A stretch of DNA of 64,000 nt from Sporocytophaga sp. (GTDB lineage: Bacteria; Bacteroidota; Bacteroidia; Cytophagales; Cytophagaceae): assembly GCF_017745095.1 (NCBI RefSeq), contig NZ_JAGHZZ010000004.1, positions 372,001-436,000 of the forward strand. Reading direction: 5' to 3'. The position numbers were made by a program, and so were the translations under genes. Positions within the stretch are counted from its first letter, which is position 1, and the number at the start of each line of letters is the position of its first letter. The notes under the pieces were generated by a model. It saw nothing but the letters and a program-made list of their open reading frames with translations. It was not told the DNA's origin and did not search any database. Shown piece by piece: positions 35,925-45,178 of the stretch.

Positions 35925-36800
35925 ATGGCCTGGAAAGGAAAAACCCAGGGTTCCTTATTAGGACACAAAATATTTGTATTCCTGATCAGGCACCTTGGTC
36001 TTAAAATCGCATACCTGGTACTTCGGTTTGTTGCACTTTATTATTTGTTTTTCTCATTAAAGTCAACAAAATCATCATTCCATTTTTTTAGAGAAATTCT
36101 CAAATATAAGTACTTCACAGCCTGGCTTAAAGTATATAAAAACTATTATGTTTTTGGGCAAACCCTGATAGACAAAGTTGCTATTATGGGGGGAATCAGA
36201 AATAAGTTTACCATTAATCATGATGGTCAATTTCATCTCAGGGAAATCGCAGCTCAAGGTAAGGGTGGAATTTTTATCAGTGCTCACATCGGAAACTATG
36301 AAGTAGCAGGGCATCTCTTGAATGAGATCAAAGCAAAGATAAACATAGTTATGTTCGATGCAGAGCATGAAAAAATTAAAAGTTATTTCTCTGAAATATA
36401 TGGAGAAAGACCTGTTAATATAATCCCTGTTAAAGACGATCTTTCTCACATCTTCGAAATTAACAAGGCTTTAAAAAATCAGGAAATTATCTGTATCCAT
36501 GGAGACAGATATGTAGAAGGGGGAAAGGTAATTACAACTGATTTTCTTGGAAAAGAGGCTCTATTTCCACTTGGTCCTTTCCAGCTTGCAAAAGCTTTAA
36601 AAGTTCCTTATAGCTATGTATTTGCTGTGAAAGAGACAGATAAGCATTATCACTTCTTCGCAACACCACCAAAGATTAGCAATGGAAATGTGGAAGAAAT
36701 GGTGAGGGAATATGTGACAGAAGTGGAAAGGATGGTAAAAACTTATCCGGAACAATGGTTTAATTTTTATAACTTCTGGGCAAAAAACTCGCATTCATGA
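35925..36800 (+). CDS. LpxL/HtrB-like lysophospholipid acyltransferase
   Basis: A 291-residue membrane-associated acyltransferase with an N-terminal hydrophobic helix (about 25-45). The catalytic pair of the family is visible as HIGNYE (His121, Glu126), followed by HGDRYVEGG and FLGKEALFPLGPF, as in lipid A late acyltransferases. In aryl polyene and flexirubin clusters such enzymes are thought to join the polyene acyl chain to its lipid or resorcinol acceptor. It overlaps darA by 4 bases (ATGA), so the two are coupled. The acceptor is inferred. Confidence 0.85.
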   Translation: MAWKGKTQGSLLGHKIFVFLIRHLGLKIAYLVLRFVALYYLFFSLKSTKSSFHFFREILKYKYFTAWLKVYKNYYVFGQTLIDKVAIMGGIRNKFTINHDGQFHLREIAAQGKGGIFISAHIGNYEVAGHLLNEIKAKINIVMFDAEHEKIKSYFSEIYGERPVNIIPVKDDLSHIFEINKALKNQEIICIHGDRYVEGGKVITTDFLGKEALFPLGPFQLAKALKVPYSYVFAVKETDKHYHFFATPPKISNGNVEEMVREYVTEVERMVKTYPEQWFNFYNFWAKNSHS

Positions 36801-37705
36801 AAAAAGTACTTGTTCTTTGGTATTCACAAACCGGTCAATTGACAGCAGTGGTGAAGTCTGTTTGTTCAGGAATGAATAAAAAAGATGTAGAATTTACTTT
36901 TGAGCAACTTCAACCGGAAAATAACTATAACTTTCCCTGGTCTGCAGATGAATTTTTAGACGTGTTTCCTGAAACAGTTCATCAGGAATCTATAAAGCTG
37001 AAGCCTTTACAAATAGAGAATTCCGATTTTGACCTTGTAATATTTGGATATCAGCCATGGTATTTGTCACCTAGTTTACCTGCGTGCTCATTTCTCCAAA
37101 GTGACGAAGCAAAAAGAATTTTAAAAGGTAAGCCGGTCATAACAGTTATAGCTTGTCGCAACATGTGGATTTCGGGTCAGGAAAAGGCGAAAGCTTATAT
37201 AAAAGCTGCTGGTGGGAATCTTGTAGGGAACATTGCCTTGTTCGACAAATCACATAATCTGGTAAGTCTTGTTACGATCATTGGCTGGCTGATGAAAGGA
37301 AAGAAGGCAAATTATTGGGGATTTTTACCGGCTTCAGGGGTAGCAGATTCAGATATTAAAGGAGCTTCGGCGTACGGAGAGATCATCTATAAGTATTTAT
37401 CCGGAAATCAATTGGATAACCTTCAGGATTCTCTGGTGAAAGCAGGTGCTGTAGAAATCAAACAGCCATTGATGACCATGGAAATGACTGGGTCTAAGAT
37501 ATTCAAAATATGGGCTAAAGCTATAAGCAAATTGGGGAGGTCAGGGAGTCCAAAAAGAAAAGCAGCTTTATCATTTTTTCTATATTATCTAATATTTGTG
37601 ATCATCATTGGTACTCCAATTATGTTTATGGTCGCAAATATTAAAAGAATACTGCTTTGGGCGCCAATGAAAAGGAAAGTGGCCTATTTTTCCGGGGTGA
37701 AATAG
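36797..37705 (+). CDS. darA: DarA-like dialkylresorcinol aromatase (flavodoxin-like)
   Basis: A 302-residue protein with a flavodoxin-like N-terminal fold: the phosphate loop reads LWYSQTGQLTAVV and a second conserved turn FGYQPWYLSPSLPACSFL resembles a flavin-binding loop. The C-terminus has a hydrophobic helix (about 255-280). DarA proteins convert the cyclohexanedione made by DarB into a resorcinol, and a flavin-dependent step fits the fold. The neighbouring DarB-like gene 165 bases downstream supports the assignment. This would form the dialkylresorcinol half of the pigment. Confidence 0.8.
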   Translation: MKKVLVLWYSQTGQLTAVVKSVCSGMNKKDVEFTFEQLQPENNYNFPWSADEFLDVFPETVHQESIKLKPLQIENSDFDLVIFGYQPWYLSPSLPACSFLQSDEAKRILKGKPVITVIACRNMWISGQEKAKAYIKAAGGNLVGNIALFDKSHNLVSLVTIIGWLMKGKKANYWGFLPASGVADSDIKGASAYGEIIYKYLSGNQLDNLQDSLVKAGAVEIKQPLMTMEMTGSKIFKIWAKAISKLGRSGSPKRKAALSFFLYYLIFVIIIGTPIMFMVANIKRILLWAPMKRKVAYFSGVK

Positions 37706-37870
37706 AGCTATTCTCAATCCAAACCGGCACTAAATTTAATATTTTAAGTATTATTTTTAGCGATTCTTAAGAGGAAATCCATTAGTTTTACTGTTTGTTT
37801 GACTTAAGCGTTTAGTTGACTGCGGGTTTTCCACCGGTTCAATTAGAGTTTTTCATAAGAGAAGTTATTA

Positions 37871-39007
37871 ATGAAGGAAGTATTTATAACAAGGGTTGCG
37901 AAATATTTGCCTAATAATCCGGTTTCAATTGATGAAATGGAGACTTATCTGGGATTTATTAATGGCAAACCTTCGAGAGCTAAGAAGATAGTATTAAGGA
38001 ATAATGGCATTAAAACACGATATTACGCGCTTTCCAAAGAGGGTAATATAACTCATAATAACGCTCAGCTGGCAGCGGAAGCTGTCAGATCTTTATTTGA
38101 CAGTTCTTTTAATCAGGATGATATAGAGCTGCTTGCTTGTGGTACCTCATATCCTGATCAAATTATGCCATCTCATGCAATTATGGTTCACGGATATTTG
38201 GGAGGGAGACCGATGGAAACTTTCTCTCCAATGGGAAACTGTTGTTCGGGGATGCATGCGCTAAAGATTGGCTTTATGTCTATCCAGGCAGAAAATACTT
38301 CTAATGCCGTGATCGTAGGGTCAGAACTTTGTTCACCTATGCTTCAGGCTAAAAATTATGAAGAGGAAGCAAAAAAGATCGGGGAAATGGAGGAAAACCC
38401 AATTCTCGCTTTTGAAAAAGATTTCCTGAGATGGATGCTTTCTGACGGGTCCGGCGCTTTTCTTTTGGAAGATAAACCTGCTGAAAAAGGTTTGTCACTT
38501 AAGATAGAATGGATAGACAGCATTTCTTTTGCAAATGAAGTAGAGACATGTATGTATGCTGCTTCTGACAAAGATGAAAATGGAAATCTCATAAGCTTCA
38601 AACAAATGGATCCTAAAGTAATTGCCGAGAACTCTGTAATGGCAATGAAACAAGATGTCAAATTGCTTGATCAGCATATTTCTCTTTTAGCAGCGAAGGC
38701 TCTAAAGGGAATCTGTAAGAAGAGAAATTTTGATGTTAAAGAAATCAAGTATGTACTTCCCCACCTTTCATCAGAGTTCTTCAGATTTAAGATTGCAGAA
38801 GAATTAATAAAGTATAATCTTGAGATTCCTCAGGAAAAGTGGTTTACAAATCTTACCAGTGTCGGAAATATCGGCGCGGCTTCAGTGTTTGTAATGGTAG
38901 AGGAAATTTTAAGTTCAGGGAAATTAAATATAGGCGATAAATTATTGCTGGCAGTTCCTGAAAGTGCACGGTTCTCATATTCGTATGCACTTCTAACTGT
39001 CTGTTAA
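37871..39007 (+). CDS. darB: DarB-like beta-ketoacyl synthase III
   Basis: A 378-residue KAS III-type enzyme that condenses two acyl units head to head into a cyclohexanedione, the precursor of dialkylresorcinol. The active-site Cys is in MGNCCSGMHA (Cys125 by alignment with FabH), the catalytic His in LPHLSSEFF, and the Asn in TSVGNIGAAS. It starts a tight run of + strand genes that continues to 42909. The upstream 165-base gap may hold a promoter. Confidence 0.86.
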   Translation: MKEVFITRVAKYLPNNPVSIDEMETYLGFINGKPSRAKKIVLRNNGIKTRYYALSKEGNITHNNAQLAAEAVRSLFDSSFNQDDIELLACGTSYPDQIMPSHAIMVHGYLGGRPMETFSPMGNCCSGMHALKIGFMSIQAENTSNAVIVGSELCSPMLQAKNYEEEAKKIGEMEENPILAFEKDFLRWMLSDGSGAFLLEDKPAEKGLSLKIEWIDSISFANEVETCMYAASDKDENGNLISFKQMDPKVIAENSVMAMKQDVKLLDQHISLLAAKALKGICKKRNFDVKEIKYVLPHLSSEFFRFKIAEELIKYNLEIPQEKWFTNLTSVGNIGAASVFVMVEEILSSGKLNIGDKLLLAVPESARFSYSYALLTVC

Positions 39008-39025
39008 GTTTTAAATTTTATTAAA

Positions 39026-39484
39026 ATGAATACCAATAGTCCAATTTACGAAGGCGATGTAGTTATTAACATGGTTCCTCAAAAAGAACCATTTGTAATG
39101 GTAGACAAGCTTTTGTTTTCTGATGATGTAAAAACTGTAAGCGGACTGACCTTGAAAGAGGATAATATTTTTTCTTATAACGGCTTTTTCAGAGAGCCTG
39201 GGCTAGTGGAAAACATGGCTCAGACGGCTGCCCTTCGCATGGGGTATGAAATTAATAGACAAAAATCTGACAATAACGGTGAGTTAAAAGGCGCTCCTGT
39301 AGGCTACATTGGAGCAATTAAAGGATTGAAGATTCATTCACTGCCTCCTGTCCATTCTGAGCTAGTGACTGAAGTGAGATTTGAAAATGAAGTAATGGGA
39401 GTCCTGCTTATTAAAGCATTTTGCACTTGCAACGGAAATGCAGTGGCTGAATGTGAAATGAAAATTTTCGTCAAAAAAGATTAA
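39026..39484 (+). CDS. ApeP-like hotdog dehydratase subunit without catalytic His
   Basis: A 152-residue FabZ-like hotdog protein. The central-helix acid is kept (Glu62 in PGLVENMAQ, matching Glu68 of FabZ). The segment that carries His54 in FabZ (GHFPG) is replaced by the shorter NGFFREPG, so the catalytic His is absent. The early PQKEPFVMVD corresponds to FabZ PHRFPFLLVD. Alone it should be inactive; it may pair with the protein encoded at 49732, which has the His but lacks the acid. Such ApeI-ApeP pairs are reported for aryl polyene synthases. It would help to install trans double bonds. Confidence 0.8.
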   Translation: MNTNSPIYEGDVVINMVPQKEPFVMVDKLLFSDDVKTVSGLTLKEDNIFSYNGFFREPGLVENMAQTAALRMGYEINRQKSDNNGELKGAPVGYIGAIKGLKIHSLPPVHSELVTEVRFENEVMGVLLIKAFCTCNGNAVAECEMKIFVKKD

Positions 39485-39492
39485 TAGCTTTT

Positions 39493-39885
39493 ATGGAAAA
39501 AGATCAGGTTCCTCAAGATCATGGTGTCCTGGAAGGCGTCAGGAAGGTTATATATGCAACTGATAAAAATGGCACTTATACTAAAGTAAAGACTGCTGGT
39601 TGGGAACCTGAAAATGTCGCTCTGGATCAAGCCTGGGAAGTAATCAATGAAAAGGTTGAAGCTGCCAGACAAAAAGTATTGGCAGGTAAAGCCAGTCCAT
39701 TGCTTTTTCATCTTGAAAAAAATATGATCACCAAAGGTATGCTTGCAGAACTAAGCGGCATTTCGTGGTTCAAAATTATCTGGCATTTGCGTCCTTCCGC
39801 ATTTGCAAAGTTGAACCAGAAGACCCTTGAAAAATATGCTCGTGCTTTGAATATTTCTGTGGCACAACTAAAAAAAACTGAATAA
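39493..39885 (+). CDS. Small protein with HTH-like C-terminus
   Basis: A 130-residue protein; I do not recognise a named function. Residues 1-70 are polar with a YTKVKTAGWEPEN segment. Residues about 78-126 resemble the helices of an XRE-type helix-turn-helix (LAELSGISWFKIIWHLRP ... TLEKYARALNISVAQL), though the usual recognition-helix pattern is changed. It might be a local regulator or a structural protein of the pathway. It lies 8 bases after the hotdog gene and 2 bases before the BtrH-like gene, so it is surely co-transcribed. Confidence 0.6.
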   Translation: MEKDQVPQDHGVLEGVRKVIYATDKNGTYTKVKTAGWEPENVALDQAWEVINEKVEAARQKVLAGKASPLLFHLEKNMITKGMLAELSGISWFKIIWHLRPSAFAKLNQKTLEKYARALNISVAQLKKTE

Positions 39886-39887
39886 CC

Positions 39888-40889
39888 TTGGAAGTGCAAT
39901 TTGAACATAATCAGAGTGCGCACTGTGAAAATGGCGCAGTATCTAATCTATTGAAGTTTCATAACCTTGGAATTTCTGAACCAATGGTTTTTGGTATAGG
40001 TTCAGGTCTGTTTTTTAGCTACCTGCCATTTGTTAAACTAAATGGATTACCTGTTACATCCTACAGAATACTTCCAGGATGGATATTTAAAAGGGTAAGC
40101 TCCCGGCTTGGGATTTCAATTCACTCTACAACTTTCAGAAGTGAAACAAAAGCAATGGAAGAGCTGGATCGTACATTGGAAAAAGGCTTGCCTGTTGGGT
40201 TATTGACAAGTGTGTTTTACCTTCCTTATTTACCTAAAGCTTTAAGATTTCATTTCAACGCTCATAATATTGTTGTTTTTGGAAAAAGAAACGGAAAATA
40301 CCTTGTGAGTGATCCTATCCTTGAAGAAACTTGTGAAATAGACTATGATGATTTGGTGAGAGCCAGATTCGCCAAAGGGACAATGCCTCCGAAAGGAAAG
40401 ATGTATTACCCAACTGTAGTGCCAACTTCATTTGATTTTAAACCCGCTATAGTGAAAGGAATCAAGCAGACAGCAGGCGATATGCTGAATGTACCTATTC
40501 CACTTTTTGGCGTAAAGGGAATCAGATTTCTGGCTAAAAGCCTGAAAAAATGGCCGGATAAACTTGATGAAAGAAGAGCTATTTTATACCTGGGTCAGGT
40601 AATAAGGATGCAGGAAGAAATCGGAACCGGAGGCGGAGGGTTTAGATTTATATTTGGGGCGTTTCTTCAGGAAGCATCTAATCACCTTCAGCAGCCATGG
40701 CTTCAGGAAGTAGCTCAGGAAGTTACTGAAACCGGAGACAGATGGAGAGATTTTGCATTTGAGGCGGGAAGAATCTGTAAAGGAAGAGCTTCTTCCGCAG
40801 TATCTTATAAAACATTATCAGATATATTACTGGAATGCGCAGATCGTGAGAAGGCAATATTTACCAAACTGAAAAAAATTACCTTATAA
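39888..40889 (+). CDS. BtrH-like N-terminal domain protein (possible acyltransferase)
   Basis: A 333-residue protein starting at a TTG; this start is needed to keep the motif HCENGAVSNLL with Cys13. The first 150 residues match the BtrH N-terminal type, a papain-like fold with a likely triad of Cys13, His126 (HNIVVFG) and Asp142 (VSDP). BtrH in butirosin synthesis moves an acyl group from a carrier protein to an amine. A comparable transfer in pigment assembly is possible here but is inference. The C-terminal half is helical and of unknown role. ABC transporter genes follow. Confidence 0.75.
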   Translation: MEVQFEHNQSAHCENGAVSNLLKFHNLGISEPMVFGIGSGLFFSYLPFVKLNGLPVTSYRILPGWIFKRVSSRLGISIHSTTFRSETKAMEELDRTLEKGLPVGLLTSVFYLPYLPKALRFHFNAHNIVVFGKRNGKYLVSDPILEETCEIDYDDLVRARFAKGTMPPKGKMYYPTVVPTSFDFKPAIVKGIKQTAGDMLNVPIPLFGVKGIRFLAKSLKKWPDKLDERRAILYLGQVIRMQEEIGTGGGGFRFIFGAFLQEASNHLQQPWLQEVAQEVTETGDRWRDFAFEAGRICKGRASSAVSYKTLSDILLECADREKAIFTKLKKITL

Positions 40890-40892
40890 AAA

Positions 40893-41630
40893 GTGGTTCA
40901 GGTAAATAATCTTTTCAAAACCTATAAAAAGGGATTTGCTCCTGCGCTCTCGGGGGTAAATCTGACAATTCAAAAGGGCGATTTTTTTGGATTACTTGGT
41001 CCTAATGGAGCAGGAAAAACAACTTTGATTTCCATTATCTGTGGATTATCACCTGCTAATATCGGCACAGCTTATATGAATGAAACCGATATTTTAAGAT
41101 ATCCAGAGAAAATAAAAAAATACTATGGCCTGGTTCCGCAAGACATAGCTTTGTATCCTTCACTGACTGCGGAAGAAAATCTACGTTTCTTTGGTCGCAT
41201 GTATGGCATACCTGGAAATACTATTAAAAGTGAAGTCGATTTTTGGCTTCCTAAAATGGGGCTGTCGAATCACCGTCACAAAAAAATAAACGAGTACTCT
41301 ACAGGCATGAAGAGACGGGTGAATCTTATTGCCGGTATCCTTCATAAGCCTTCCATCATAATTCTTGATGAGCCTACAGTAGGCGTCGATGTTCAATCCA
41401 GAGTGCTTATTTTGGAAACATTAAAAGAAATTAACAGCAAGGGAACTACTGTAATTTATACAAGTCACTACCTGGAAGAAGCCGAAGATCTTTGTAACAG
41501 AATTGCTATCATCGACAAAGGAAGAATCATTAAAGAAGGAGAGCCAGCTCAACTGATAGCTCAGGAAAATCCATGTTCTAATTTGGAAGACCTGTTTATT
41601 AAACTTACAGGAAAGGAATTAAGAGATTAG
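40893..41630 (+). CDS. ABC transporter ATP-binding protein (ABC-2 type)
   Basis: A 245-residue ATPase that starts at GTG. Walker A is GPNGAGKTTL, the signature motif is YSTGMKRRVN, and Walker B is IIILDEPTVGVD, followed by the switch His in YTSHYLEEAE. It pairs with the permease gene starting one base after its stop. The two could move the finished pigment or a precursor across the inner membrane, or could be an exporter for lipid-like molecules. The substrate is inferred from cluster membership. Confidence 0.92.
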   Translation: MVQVNNLFKTYKKGFAPALSGVNLTIQKGDFFGLLGPNGAGKTTLISIICGLSPANIGTAYMNETDILRYPEKIKKYYGLVPQDIALYPSLTAEENLRFFGRMYGIPGNTIKSEVDFWLPKMGLSNHRHKKINEYSTGMKRRVNLIAGILHKPSIIILDEPTVGVDVQSRVLILETLKEINSKGTTVIYTSHYLEEAEDLCNRIAIIDKGRIIKEGEPAQLIAQENPCSNLEDLFIKLTGKELRD

Positions 41631-41631
41631 C

Positions 41632-42909
41632 ATGAGAGTTTTCTTTGCCATTTATAAGGAACTTTTGATCCTGATCCGAGACAAGGCTGGTTTGGCAATC
41701 TTGTTTCTGATGCCTTTAACAATGATCATCATCATGGCATTGATTCAGGATGGTCCTTTCAGAGATTATCAGCAGGCTGAAATAAAGGTTATATTCTTAG
41801 ATCAGGATGGAGATGAATGCGGAAAGGCAATATCACAAGGTCTGAACCAGGCAGGGATATTTAAAATAACACAGGCGGAATATTCAAAATACGATTTAAA
41901 CAATATCAGGGAAGAAGTAAATAAAGGAACTTATAAAGTTGGAGTAGTAGTTCCTCCCGGTACTTCTCTGATGCTTCAAACTCATATAAGCAGAGACATC
42001 AGCAGGGCTTTTGGTGAGCTTACCAATGGTCCGTCTGAAGATATCAAGGATTCTCTGCATGCAGCCATTCAGGTAATTTATGATCCTGCATTACAAGCTT
42101 CATTCAAAAAGTCGGTGCAACTGGCTTTGGATAAAATTCTTGATGGATATCAGGCTAGCCAGTCTATAAAGGTCATCTCACAACATTTATCACAGTATTT
42201 TCCTAATGGGAATCAGTTTAATATAGATACCAGAAGGTTTATACAATTAGATCAGAAAACTGCGGTACCTGAATTACAAGGCCTGTCTCTGAATTCCGTT
42301 CAGCATAATGTTCCAGCCTGGACTATTTTTGGTATTTTCTTTATCGTTCTTCCATTGGCTGGCAGCATCATTAAAGAAAGGGAAGATGGTAGCACCTTAA
42401 GGTTAAGAACGATTCCAGGAACTTCTTTAGTTGTAATGATTGGGAAAGTTCTGGCTTACTTATTAATTACGCTTGCACAGTTTGTACTGATGATGTTGGC
42501 AGGAATTTTCTTAATGCCACATCTTGGATTACCTGCCCTAGAAATAGGTGGAAATCTTTCAGCACTTTTGCTGGCAGTAGTGTCTATAGGGCTGGCAGCT
42601 ACAGGGTTAGGCGTATTACTTGGTACCGTATTTAAAACTCATCAGCAATCTTCCACATTTGCAGCCGTTTCTATTGTAATCCTTGCAGCGATAGGAGGAA
42701 TCTGGATACCGGTTTTTGTAATGCCGGAAATATTGAGAAAAATGAGTGTCATATCTCCCCTGGGATGGAGTATGGAAACTTTCAATAACCTATTTCTTAG
42801 AGGAGCAGGGGTGGAGGAAATATTGCCTGAAATTTCAGCATTAACCGGTTTTTTTGGAGCAATGCTAATTATGGCCTATTTTTATAATAAATTTAAAGTC
42901 AGAAGTTAA
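41632..42909 (+). CDS. ABC-2 type transporter permease
   Basis: A 425-residue membrane protein: one N-terminal helix (about 18-38), an extracytoplasmic domain of about 190 residues, then five or so helices from about 225 to the end, the standard ABC-2 layout. The segment EREDGSTLRLRTIPGTSL between helices is a typical coupling region. It works with the preceding ATPase. Position within the cluster suggests transport of pigment intermediates, which is unproven. Confidence 0.9.
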   Translation: MRVFFAIYKELLILIRDKAGLAILFLMPLTMIIIMALIQDGPFRDYQQAEIKVIFLDQDGDECGKAISQGLNQAGIFKITQAEYSKYDLNNIREEVNKGTYKVGVVVPPGTSLMLQTHISRDISRAFGELTNGPSEDIKDSLHAAIQVIYDPALQASFKKSVQLALDKILDGYQASQSIKVISQHLSQYFPNGNQFNIDTRRFIQLDQKTAVPELQGLSLNSVQHNVPAWTIFGIFFIVLPLAGSIIKEREDGSTLRLRTIPGTSLVVMIGKVLAYLLITLAQFVLMMLAGIFLMPHLGLPALEIGGNLSALLLAVVSIGLAATGLGVLLGTVFKTHQQSSTFAAVSIVILAAIGGIWIPVFVMPEILRKMSVISPLGWSMETFNNLFLRGAGVEEILPEISALTGFFGAMLIMAYFYNKFKVRS

Positions 42910-42960
42910 TGAAGACTAGGCTTTATAATTAAAAAGAATTCGGATTTTAATAAATAAGAG

Positions 42961-43398
42961 TTGGAAACAAATTTACTAGTTGCCAGAACAGAGATAAAAG
43001 TCAGGTTTTGTGAGGTGGATGCGATGGGTATTGTCTGGCATGGAAATTACCTCAAATTTTTTGAAGATGGCAGGGATGCATTCGGGAAGGAATTTGACCT
43101 CGATTTTGTTGAATTGTACAGTTCACAGGGGTATTTAACTCCTCTTGTAACAGCAAACTGCGATTATAAAAGGCCTCTAAGACTTCAGGAGAAAGCAATT
43201 GTAGAGACTACATTTGTTCCAACAGAAGCTGCAAAAATCATATTTGATTATAAAATCTACAGGGATACTTCAAGGGGACGGGAACTTCTTACGACAGGAA
43301 AAACCATTCAGGTTTTTCTAAAAGATGGGGAACTTTCAATAACAAATCCGGATTGCTATCAGCAGTGGAAAGAAAAGTGGCTTTATAAAAAAGGATGA
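42961..43398 (+). CDS. YbgC/4-hydroxybenzoyl-CoA-type thioesterase
   Basis: A 145-residue hotdog thioesterase with a TTG start. The active-site signature is FCEVDAMGIVWHGNYLKFFE, with the Asp of the YbgC/4-HBT family in the VDAMG part. It probably releases an acyl group from an ACP or CoA thioester, a function matched by ApeK-like thioesterases in aryl polyene clusters. Its stop overlaps the next ketosynthase start (ATGA), giving tight coupling. Confidence 0.85.
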   Translation: METNLLVARTEIKVRFCEVDAMGIVWHGNYLKFFEDGRDAFGKEFDLDFVELYSSQGYLTPLVTANCDYKRPLRLQEKAIVETTFVPTEAAKIIFDYKIYRDTSRGRELLTTGKTIQVFLKDGELSITNPDCYQQWKEKWLYKKG

Positions 43399-44540
43399 AA
43401 TCAGTTTTTTTAATATCGGATAATGTTATCACCTCCCTAGGGTTTAATACCGGGGAAAATGCTGCAAAAATGAGGGAAAGATGCTCCGGAGTATTGCTTT
43501 CGGAAGATCATTTTATTTCCCCTACTCCATTTTATGCATCATTGGTGAAGACTCCTATATTAGAAGAATCTTTCGGCAGGTTAAATTCAAAAGAAGGGTA
43601 TACAAGACTTGAGAAAATGATTATCACAAGTATTTCGGATGCTCTGAATAAAACTAAAATTGATCCGGCATCTAATGATACTTTATTTATCATTTCCACT
43701 GCCAAAGGAAATATAGATCTTCTGGAAAATAAATATAAAGAGAGAGTCCCCAAAGAACGTTTAAAGCTGGCTGTAATGGCCAGAGTTATAAGTTCTTTTT
43801 TCAAAAATCCTAACCAGCCACTTGTGATATCCAATGCTTGTATATCTGGCTCTGTGGCAATACTGTTAGGGAAGAGAATTTTAAATGAGGGTAAATATAG
43901 AAATGTAATTGTAGCTGGAGGTGATGTTATTTCTGAATTTACAGTATCAGGTTTTCAGTCTTTTAAAGCGATTGGAAGTGGACCTTGCAAGCCATATGAT
44001 GAAGGCAGGGATGGGATAAGCCTGGGAGAGGGTGCAGGAACTGTTATTCTTTCTGTTGAGCCGGAAAACAACACTTCTATTGCGGTAATAGGTGGAGCGA
44101 TCACCAACGATGCCAACCATATTTCTGGTCCTTCGAGAACAGGAGAAGGTTTGTTTCTTGCAATAGATGGGGCTTTAAAAGATGCCTCAATTTGTGCAGA
44201 AGAGATTGATTATATATCTGGGCACGGCACTGCTACAAATTATAATGATGAAATGGAGTCTAAGGCAATTCATTCTGCCAAACTGGAACTAGTGCCGATG
44301 AACAGTTTGAAAGGATATATTGGACATACGCTTGGAGCGGCTGGTATAGCAGAATCTGTTATGGCAGCTTATTCCATGAAAAATAATATTCTGTTTGCAA
44401 CAGCAGGTTTTTCCAAAATGGGAGTTACCCAGCCCGTAAATGTACTGAGTGATTGCATAGAGAAGAAGGTCAATAGAGTTTTAAAAACAGCTGCCGGTTT
44501 CGGAGGATGTAATGCAGCGTTGATTTTTGAGAAACAATGA
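43395..44540 (+). CDS. FabF-type beta-ketoacyl-ACP synthase, second copy
   Basis: A 381-residue condensing enzyme with Cys149 in ISNACISGSVAIL, His in SGHGTATNYNDE, and the second His in KGYIGHTLGAAGIAE; all catalytic residues are present. It overlaps the thioesterase before it and the half-ketosynthase after it by 4 bases each. It probably corresponds to one of the two ketosynthases (ApeO or ApeR types) of aryl polyene synthesis; which one cannot be settled by eye. Confidence 0.88.
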   Translation: MKSVFLISDNVITSLGFNTGENAAKMRERCSGVLLSEDHFISPTPFYASLVKTPILEESFGRLNSKEGYTRLEKMIITSISDALNKTKIDPASNDTLFIISTAKGNIDLLENKYKERVPKERLKLAVMARVISSFFKNPNQPLVISNACISGSVAILLGKRILNEGKYRNVIVAGGDVISEFTVSGFQSFKAIGSGPCKPYDEGRDGISLGEGAGTVILSVEPENNTSIAVIGGAITNDANHISGPSRTGEGLFLAIDGALKDASICAEEIDYISGHGTATNYNDEMESKAIHSAKLELVPMNSLKGYIGHTLGAAGIAESVMAAYSMKNNILFATAGFSKMGVTQPVNVLSDCIEKKVNRVLKTAAGFGGCNAALIFEKQ

Positions 44541-45169
44541 GCAGTATAGGTTTTATAAAATCATATTCGATCATAAGAAATAATCAGGCCATTTTGAATG
44601 GTGAAGAATTTCTTAAAGGGGCTCCGGAAGATGACTTTGCTACCTTTATAAGAAGTCTTTATAAAAAGCTTGAAATAACGCATTCCCCATTTTACAAAAT
44701 GGATGATATGTGCAAGCTTGGATTAATGGCAACCGAGTTGATTCTAAAAGACTCTGCGATCAAAGAAAAATATACTGATACGGAGATTGGTGTGGTACTT
44801 TCGAACTCCAGTTCGAGTTTGCATACTGATGCTTCTTATTATGAAACAGTTAAGGATAAAAGTAATTACTTTCCAAGTCCTGCTGTGTTTGTTTATACTT
44901 TGCCAAATATAGTTATCGGGGAAATTTGTATCAGAAATAAGATAAAAGGTGAAAATACTTTTTTTATTTTTGAAGAATATAATCCTGAGTTTATTACAGA
45001 TTATGTTAATAACCTCTTCTCTTCGGGAAAATTAAAATCCTGTATTGCCGGTTGGGTAGAGTTTTGTGAAGGCAAATATGAGGCCTTTTTATATCTTGCT
45101 GAAGCGGCTCAAGCAGAGAACTTGATAACTCATACAGCAGAACAAATTAAAAAAATATATAATTTTTAA
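44537..45169 (+). CDS. Ketosynthase N-lobe-like protein without catalytic Cys
   Basis: A 210-residue protein resembling only the first half of a FabF-type enzyme: IGVVLSNSSSSLHTDASYYE and PNIVIGEICIRNKIKGEN align with the region before the active site. The position of the Cys falls in FFIFEEYNPEF, so no nucleophile is present, and the C-terminal lobe with the two His is missing. The frame is intact and both ends are tightly packed against neighbours, so it does not look like a decaying fragment. It may stabilise or measure chain length with the adjoining ketosynthase. Confidence 0.72.
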   Translation: MSSIGFIKSYSIIRNNQAILNGEEFLKGAPEDDFATFIRSLYKKLEITHSPFYKMDDMCKLGLMATELILKDSAIKEKYTDTEIGVVLSNSSSSLHTDASYYETVKDKSNYFPSPAVFVYTLPNIVIGEICIRNKIKGENTFFIFEEYNPEFITDYVNNLFSSGKLKSCIAGWVEFCEGKYEAFLYLAEAAQAENLITHTAEQIKKIYNF

Positions 45170-45178
45170 GTTTTTATT

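Noticed and set aside
39026-39484. Loss of His in PQKEPF (FabZ PHRFPF) as loss of the catalytic residue
   Set aside because: Counting along FabZ shows that the catalytic His54 is in GHFPG, not in the PHRFPF motif; the conclusion about the missing His rests on the NGFFREPG segment.
44537-45169. Half-size ketosynthase as a pseudogene
   Set aside because: The frame is intact, both ends are tightly packed with neighbours (4-base overlap before, 9-base gap after), and codon use looks normal; left as a real gene with unknown role.
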